DNA from: an uncultured Mollicutes bacterium
GTDB taxonomy: Bacteria; Bacillota_I; Bacilli_A; RFN20; CAG-826
Reading direction: 5' to 3'
Assembly: GCA_900540365.1 (NCBI GenBank)
Contig: UQFN01000006.1
Coordinates: forward strand, 1 to 64,000
DNA length: 64,000 bases
Part shown: in pieces, positions 59,754 to 64,000 of the stretch
Numbering within the stretch: position 1 is the first letter of the stretch
How the letters are laid out: each line of letters opens with the position of its first letter
Program-made: the position numbers and the translations under genes
Notes under the pieces: generated by a model
What the model was told of the DNA's origin: nothing
Database searches by the model: none
The model's input: the letters and a program-made list of their open reading frames with translations, nothing else

Positions 59754-61115
59754 ATGAATTTTAAAGAATTAGTCAAAGATTATACAAACGAATCGTTAAA
59801 AACTTTACAACAATTAATTCAAATTGATAGTGTTTATGATGTTAAAACTATAAATGAAAAAATGCCTTATGGTGAAGGTGTTTTTAAAGCACATCAATTT
59901 ATGAAAGAACTTGCTATTAAAGATGGATTTCAAGTTGATGAATGTGATAATAGATGTTTAGAAATAAGTTGTGGTGAAGGAGATACTTTAGTTGGAGTAT
60001 TTGCTCATTTAGATGTAGTTCCTATTAGTGGTGAATGGAAATACCCACCTTTTAGTGCAACTATTGAAGATAATAAAATGTATGGTCGAGGAACTAGTGA
60101 TGATAAAGGTCCTGGAGTTAGTGCATACTATGCTTTAAAAGCTTTAAAAGATAATAATTTAATTAAAAATTATCGAGTCAAATTAGTTTTTGGTTGTGAT
60201 GAAGAAAGAGGTTCTAGTTGTTTAGAATATTATTTTAATCACTTAAAAAAAGAACAACCTACATATGGATTTACTCCTGATGGCGATTTTCCTTTAATTT
60301 ATGGTGAAAAAGGTATTGCTAACTATATGATGAAAGGAAAAATTTATCTTGGTCCAGTTAAAGAAATTAAAGCCGGAGTAGTAATTAATAGCGTTATAGA
60401 TCAAGCAATTGTTACAGTTACTGATAAAGAAAAATTATTAAACTATTTAAAAAACAACCCTGAAATTAACTATGAAATTATAAATGAAAATAATAATGAA
60501 ATGACTATAAACTTTATTGGGAAGAGTGCTCATGGTTCATTACCTGAACTTGGAATTAATAGTGGAATTATTGCTTTGAAAGTTCTTGGCGAAGTTTATG
60601 ATCTTGGTTTTTTAAAACGTATTGCTAAAGATTACGAAGATGTTAATGGAAAGAATTTAAATCAATATTATGTTAGTAAGAATTTAGGTAAAACTACATA
60701 CAATGTTGGTTTAATTTCATATTTAAATCAAGAATTTGAAATGAAAGTCAATTTTAGATATCCAGAAAATGTTGATGCTAAAAAAGTAGTTTCTTCTTTA
60801 CAAGAAGATGCTGAATTGCCTTTAACACTTTTAAGCGAATCAAAACCTTTATTTTATGATCCTTTAAAAACTCCTTTTATTAAAAAACTTGCTGAAGTTT
60901 ATGTTTTAGAAACAAACGATGAAGTTAATAAACCAATGACTATTGGTGGAGGAACTTATGCTAAAGAGGCTAAAAATACTGTTGCTTTTGGAAGTCATTT
61001 CCCAGGGAAAGAAGATCATATTCATGAAGCAAATGAAAAAATTGATTTAGAAGATTTTTATAATAGTATGTCTTTATATGCTCATGCAATTTATGCTTTA
61101 GGAAACTTAAAATGA
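59754..61115 (+). CDS. pepV: M20-family dipeptidase (PepV-like)
   Basis: A 453-residue zinc peptidase of the PepV/Sapep group, which cleaves dipeptides or related beta-Ala peptides in the cytoplasm. Metal-site motifs are FAHLDVVPISGEW near residue 82 (first His and Asp), GRGTSDDKGPG near 111 (bridging Asp), FGCDEERGSS near 145 (catalytic Glu pair) and FTPDGDFPLI near 173. A lid/dimer domain occupies the middle, and a late His is in GSHFPGKEDHIHEANE near 420. It overlaps trmB by 4 nt (ATGA). Confidence 0.92.
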   Translation: MNFKELVKDYTNESLKTLQQLIQIDSVYDVKTINEKMPYGEGVFKAHQFMKELAIKDGFQVDECDNRCLEISCGEGDTLVGVFAHLDVVPISGEWKYPPFSATIEDNKMYGRGTSDDKGPGVSAYYALKALKDNNLIKNYRVKLVFGCDEERGSSCLEYYFNHLKKEQPTYGFTPDGDFPLIYGEKGIANYMMKGKIYLGPVKEIKAGVVINSVIDQAIVTVTDKEKLLNYLKNNPEINYEIINENNNEMTINFIGKSAHGSLPELGINSGIIALKVLGEVYDLGFLKRIAKDYEDVNGKNLNQYYVSKNLGKTTYNVGLISYLNQEFEMKVNFRYPENVDAKKVVSSLQEDAELPLTLLSESKPLFYDPLKTPFIKKLAEVYVLETNDEVNKPMTIGGGTYAKEAKNTVAFGSHFPGKEDHIHEANEKIDLEDFYNSMSLYAHAIYALGNLK

Positions 61116-61768
61116 GAGTAAAATATAATCAAAAATCAGTAGATTATTTAAGTGAAAATTTGAAAAATCAGTTAAGATTAGAAGACTTTTCTTTTAAAAA
61201 TGATAGTTTTTTTACTTCAAATAAACCTTTATATTTAGAAATTGGACCTGGAAAAGGAAAGTTCATTATTGATTTAGCAAGTAAGAATTTAGATAAAAAT
61301 TTTATTGTTGTAGAAATTAATAAAACAATTGCTGGATATTGTTTAAAAGCGATTGATAATTCTAAATTAGAAAATGTTAAATTGATAGCTAATGATTTTT
61401 ATAAATTAGTTGATTTATTTGATCAAGAAATTTTTGATGGCATCTTTTTAAATTTTAGTGATCCATGGCCAAAAAAACGACACGAGAAAAGAAGATTAAC
61501 TAGCGATAATTTTTTTAAAGCCTATTTTAAAATCTTAAAAATGAATCACTGTATTTATTTTAAAACAGATAATTATAAATTTTATGAATATTCTTATGAT
61601 CAAGCACTGAAATTTCGTTATAAAATAGATTATAATAATATCGATTATAAGGAAGATGATTTATTTGATAGTTTAACTGAATATGAACTTAAATATATAA
61701 ATAAAGGGATTAAAATAAATCGAATGATATTAAGAAAAGTAGAGGATACATTAAATGAAATTAACTAA
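61112..61768 (+). CDS. trmB: tRNA (guanine-N7-)-methyltransferase
   Basis: A 218-residue SAM-dependent enzyme that methylates G46 in the tRNA variable loop. The SAM-binding motif LEIGPGKGKFI lies near residue 46. The diagnostic NFSDPWPKKRHEKRRLT lies near 117-133. The C-terminal LTEYELKYINKGIKINRM is also family-typical. Start is coupled to pepV (ATGA), and the gene overlaps the M42 peptidase by 14 nt. Confidence 0.95.
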   Translation: MRVKYNQKSVDYLSENLKNQLRLEDFSFKNDSFFTSNKPLYLEIGPGKGKFIIDLASKNLDKNFIVVEINKTIAGYCLKAIDNSKLENVKLIANDFYKLVDLFDQEIFDGIFLNFSDPWPKKRHEKRRLTSDNFFKAYFKILKMNHCIYFKTDNYKFYEYSYDQALKFRYKIDYNNIDYKEDDLFDSLTEYELKYINKGIKINRMILRKVEDTLNEIN

Positions 61769-62822
61769 TCGTGAAGAAAAATATTTTAAAGACTTAACTC
61801 AATTAATTGCTCCAAGTGGTTGTGAGAACGAAGTCGCTTACTATTTAAATAACGAATATCAAAAACTTGGATATGAAATTGTTAAGGATAATCTTGGTTC
61901 AATTTTTGCTTTAAAAAAATCAAAAAATCCTAATGCTTTTAAATTAATGATTTGTGGGCACATGGATGAAGTTGGATTTTATGTTAAAAATATTTTACCT
62001 AATGGAATGATCAAACCAGTAGTCGTTGGTGGATTGAATTTTAATTCATTACAAGCACAAAGATTAATTTTAATTAACGAAAAAGGTGAAAAAATATTTG
62101 GAGTAATAGATACAACCCCACCTCATTTATTAAAATCAACTAATAATACATTAACTGAAAGTGATTTATTATTTGATTTTGGATTTTCTTCAAAAGAAGA
62201 AGCTTTAAATAGTGGAGTTCAAATTGGCTGTCCAGTTGTTTGTGAAGGAAGATTTGAATACACATATAATAAGGAAAATATTATTGCTAAAGCAATTGAT
62301 GATCGTTATGGATTAGTTCTTGGTTTAGAAATATTAAATGAATTAAAAGATGTCGACTTACCATTTGACTTATATGTTGGAGGAACTGTTCAAGAAGAAG
62401 TTGGAACAAGAGGAGCTTTAACTAGTTCATATTTAATAAAACCTGATTTAGCGATAGTTTTAGATTGTTCTCCAGCAAGAGATTCATTAGGAAAAAATGA
62501 TTTAGGACAACTAGGAGAAGGTGTTTTAATTAGATTTTTTGATCGTTCGATGATTGCTTTTAAAAAACTATTAGAATTACAAATCTTAGCATGTAAAAAC
62601 GCTAATGTTAAATATCAATATTTTGATAGTCCAGGTGGAACTGATGCAGGAGCAATACATAAAAATTTAGACGGAATTTTAACTTTAACTCATTGTATTT
62701 GTGCTCGTTCAATTCATACCTCTTCAAGTTTAATGCGCATCGATGATTTTATTGCCAGTAAAAAATCATTACTTGAATTATTAAAAATGTTAAATGAAGA
62801 AACTTTAAAAGGATTAAAATAA
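61755..62822 (+). CDS. M42-family aminopeptidase
   Basis: A 355-residue metallo-aminopeptidase of the M42 family (glutamyl aminopeptidase / deblocking aminopeptidase type, as in Bacillus YsdC/PepA-like proteins). Metal ligands are seen in ICGHMDEVGFYV near residue 67, AKAIDDRYG near 180, and the catalytic Glu pair VQEEVGTRGA near 211. VLDCSPARD near 238 and a late His in LTHCICARSIHTSSS near 318 complete the site. It likely degrades peptides released by other proteases. The ATG lies in the last codons of trmB. Confidence 0.9.
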   Translation: MKLTNREEKYFKDLTQLIAPSGCENEVAYYLNNEYQKLGYEIVKDNLGSIFALKKSKNPNAFKLMICGHMDEVGFYVKNILPNGMIKPVVVGGLNFNSLQAQRLILINEKGEKIFGVIDTTPPHLLKSTNNTLTESDLLFDFGFSSKEEALNSGVQIGCPVVCEGRFEYTYNKENIIAKAIDDRYGLVLGLEILNELKDVDLPFDLYVGGTVQEEVGTRGALTSSYLIKPDLAIVLDCSPARDSLGKNDLGQLGEGVLIRFFDRSMIAFKKLLELQILACKNANVKYQYFDSPGGTDAGAIHKNLDGILTLTHCICARSIHTSSSLMRIDDFIASKKSLLELLKMLNEETLKGLK

Positions 62823-62826
62823 AATT

Positions 62827-63435
62827 ATGAAATATGGTTTGTATTATAATAAAGAAAAAATTGGCGATGTTTTAATAATTATTTTTAAAAGTAATGAAAT
62901 ACCAAATTTTATAAAAACAACTGAGAACTGCAAGGTTTTATATAGAAATAATGAGTTAGTTGGTATTAACATTCTTAATATTTCAAAAATTTTAAAAATA
63001 AAATCGCATGGATTTTTACCTTTAATAAATAAGGAAGTACTTGATGTTATTAATTCTATTTTACTTAATAACGGACTTGAAGCATTACCATATCAAAATG
63101 AATCCGGGTTTGTTGTAGCAAAAATTATTGATATGGAAGAACATCCAGAAAGTGATCATCTTCATATTTGCAAAGTTGATTGTGGTAATAACAATATTTT
63201 ACAAATTGTTTGTGGAGCCTATAATGCTAAAGTTGGAATGAAAGTTGTTTGTGCCTTACCTTATGCTTTTATGCCAAATGGTCAACAAATCATTCCATCT
63301 AAATTACTTGGAATTGAAAGTAATGGAATGCTTTGTAGCGGAAGAGAACTAAATTTAAGTGGTTATGACAATGTTCGAGGATTACTTGAACTTGATGAAA
63401 CATACAAAATAGGGAATGATTTTTGGGGTGAATAA
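62827..63435 (+). CDS. ytpR: YtpR-like tRNA-binding-domain protein
   Basis: A 202-residue protein related to Bacillus YtpR. The N-terminal ~85 residues are a YtpR-type lead domain. The C-terminal half is an EMAP/PheRS-beta-like tRNA-binding OB fold: VVAKIIDMEEHPESDHLHICKVDCG near residue 96 onwards, QIVCGAYNAKVGMKVVCALP near 125, and IESNGMLCSGRELNL near 163. Its exact role is unknown; a stand-alone tRNA- or RNA-binding function is assumed from the fold. A TGCAAGGTTT motif occurs at 62929. The next gene starts one base after its stop. Confidence 0.88.
   Translation: MKYGLYYNKEKIGDVLIIIFKSNEIPNFIKTTENCKVLYRNNELVGINILNISKILKIKSHGFLPLINKEVLDVINSILLNNGLEALPYQNESGFVVAKIIDMEEHPESDHLHICKVDCGNNNILQIVCGAYNAKVGMKVVCALPYAFMPNGQQIIPSKLLGIESNGMLCSGRELNLSGYDNVRGLLELDETYKIGNDFWGE
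62929..62938 (+). repeat. Dispersed motif TGCAAGGTTT, copy 7
   Basis: Exact 10-mer in ytpR, read as GAG-AAC-TGC-AAG-GTT (Glu-Asn-Cys-Lys-Val), same frame as copies 5 and 6. A few codons later the same protein encodes Cys-Lys-Val with the common AAA codon. Confidence 0.6.
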
Positions 63436-63436
63436 T

Positions 63437-64000
63437 ATGGAAGAATTAGAAATTACACTTAAAGAGAAAGGAATTATTTCAAGATTAACAAATAAAACTT
63501 TCCAATTTGATAAAAAACTTGGCGAAGGATTTTATGCAGCAAATTATTTTTTAAAAACACGTAAAGTTGTTGAAAAATATTGTCCTAATCATCAAGTAAC
63601 AATGCAATTTTTTCAAAGAAGAAGCGAAGCGATGCTTTGTGGAGTTGATGAAGCAATTGCTTTAATTCATACTTTTGCTCATAATCCTCAAGATTTATTA
63701 ATTGAAGCTTTAAATGATGGAGATATTATTAAAGCTAATGAACCAGTTTTAAAAATCACTGGTAAATACGAAGATTTTGGATTTCTTGAAAGTATGATAG
63801 ATGGAATTTTAGCTAGAAGAACAAGTGTTGCTACTAATGTCTATGAAACTTTAAAAGTTGCTAATAATGTGCCAATTTTTTCAATGGCTGATAGACAAGA
63901 TGATTATTTAACTCAAGTTGGCGATGGTTATGCAACTTATGTTGCTGGAATAAATAAAGTATCAACCGATGCCCAAGGAAAGTGGTGGGGTGGTAAAGGA
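63437..64000 (+). CDS. pncB: Nicotinate phosphoribosyltransferase (5' part, cut by window end)
   Basis: The first 188 codons of a nicotinate phosphoribosyltransferase-like protein, which makes nicotinate mononucleotide for NAD salvage. Recognisable parts are FYAANYFLKTRKVVE near residue 33, the FFQRRSEAMLCGVDEA stretch near 58, and the region AGINKVSTDAQGKWWGGKG at the window edge, typical of the bacterial NAPRTase_B subgroup. It begins one base after the ytpR stop (TAATATGG), without a clear SD. The frame is open to base 64000, so the gene continues beyond the window. Confidence 0.85.
   Translation, partial: MEELEITLKEKGIISRLTNKTFQFDKKLGEGFYAANYFLKTRKVVEKYCPNHQVTMQFFQRRSEAMLCGVDEAIALIHTFAHNPQDLLIEALNDGDIIKANEPVLKITGKYEDFGFLESMIDGILARRTSVATNVYETLKVANNVPIFSMADRQDDYLTQVGDGYATYVAGINKVSTDAQGKWWGGKG

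Noticed and set aside
1..64000. Mycoplasma genetic code (UGA as Trp)
   Set aside because: Trp residues at conserved positions (for example WGNF in Lgt, DPWPKK in TrmB) use TGG, and TGA ends genes at 15152, 17989 and 61115.
1..64000. CRISPR arrays or rRNA genes
   Set aside because: No regularly spaced direct repeats and no rRNA-like sequence were seen on either strand. The only tandem repeats are the 24-nt in-frame units at 6815-6886.

Overview
This is a chromosomal segment of a very AT-rich, low-GC bacterium. TGG encodes Trp throughout and TGA serves as a stop codon (for example the ATGA junctions at 15149, 17986 and 61112), so this is not a UGA-Trp mycoplasma. The gene content points to an anaerobic, probably gut-dwelling Bacilli/Mollicutes relative (RF39- or Erysipelotrichia-like, by inference). 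It has an anaerobic ribonucleotide reductase (NrdDG), a pyruvate:ferredoxin oxidoreductase, a long Mollicute-style PotA, many Cys lipoproteins and no outer-membrane genes. The reading is mostly rightward, with short leftward islands.

Layout. 1-2.5 kb: the end of an IS3-like element, then a leftward membrane protein and phosphodiesterase, divergent from a formate/nitrite-type channel. 2.6-7.5 kb: a CvpA-like protein and two long paralogous four-TM proteins that share a C-terminal domain nobody has named as far as I can tell. 7.5-14 kb: thymidine kinase, NrdDG, two CNNM/CBS proteins and a convergent guanylate kinase. 14.1-18.75 kb: an eight-gene operon for a minimal Tad-like (type IVc) pilus or secretion machine ending in two tiny pilin-like genes. 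18.75-20.7 kb: a decayed integrase fragment with a 73-nt candidate ncRNA on its 5' side, tRNA-Glu, tRNA-Asn, acpP, mgtC-like and tRNA-Arg. 20.7-22.7 kb: an ECF sigma factor translationally coupled to a membrane-anchored serpin. 22.8-32.4 kb: argS, potABCD and three lipoproteins. 32.5-44.2 kb: tRNA-Cys, nifJ, a hemolysin-III protein, then uvrA-lgt-HAD phosphatase-FAD protein, and a leftward PH-like membrane protein. 44.3-49.7 kb: an SMC-type JetABC/MksFEB condensin operon with no jetD. 49.7-53.4 kb: glgC-glgD-glgA. 53.5-64 kb: T-box-controlled leuS, tex, coaX-panT-like, then pepV, trmB, an M42 peptidase, ytpR and the start of a nicotinate phosphoribosyltransferase.

Cross-cutting signals. (1) Several transcription units start with a -10 hexamer exactly 6-7 nt before the ATG and no Shine-Dalgarno, i.e. 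apparently leaderless mRNAs, while internal operon genes carry good SDs. (2) A 10-mer, TGCAAGGTTT, occurs six times (plus one near match), far above what AT-rich composition would give. In three unrelated genes it sits in the same frame (Glu-x-Cys-Lys-Val) and forces rare GAG/TGC/AAG codons, suggesting selection on the DNA itself. (3) The best candidates for undescribed biology are the sigma/serpin pair, the jetD-less condensin, the compact pilus operon and the small RNA at 18.8 kb.

Coordinates were read by eye. Family assignments rest on motifs recognised in the translated sequence, not on searches.
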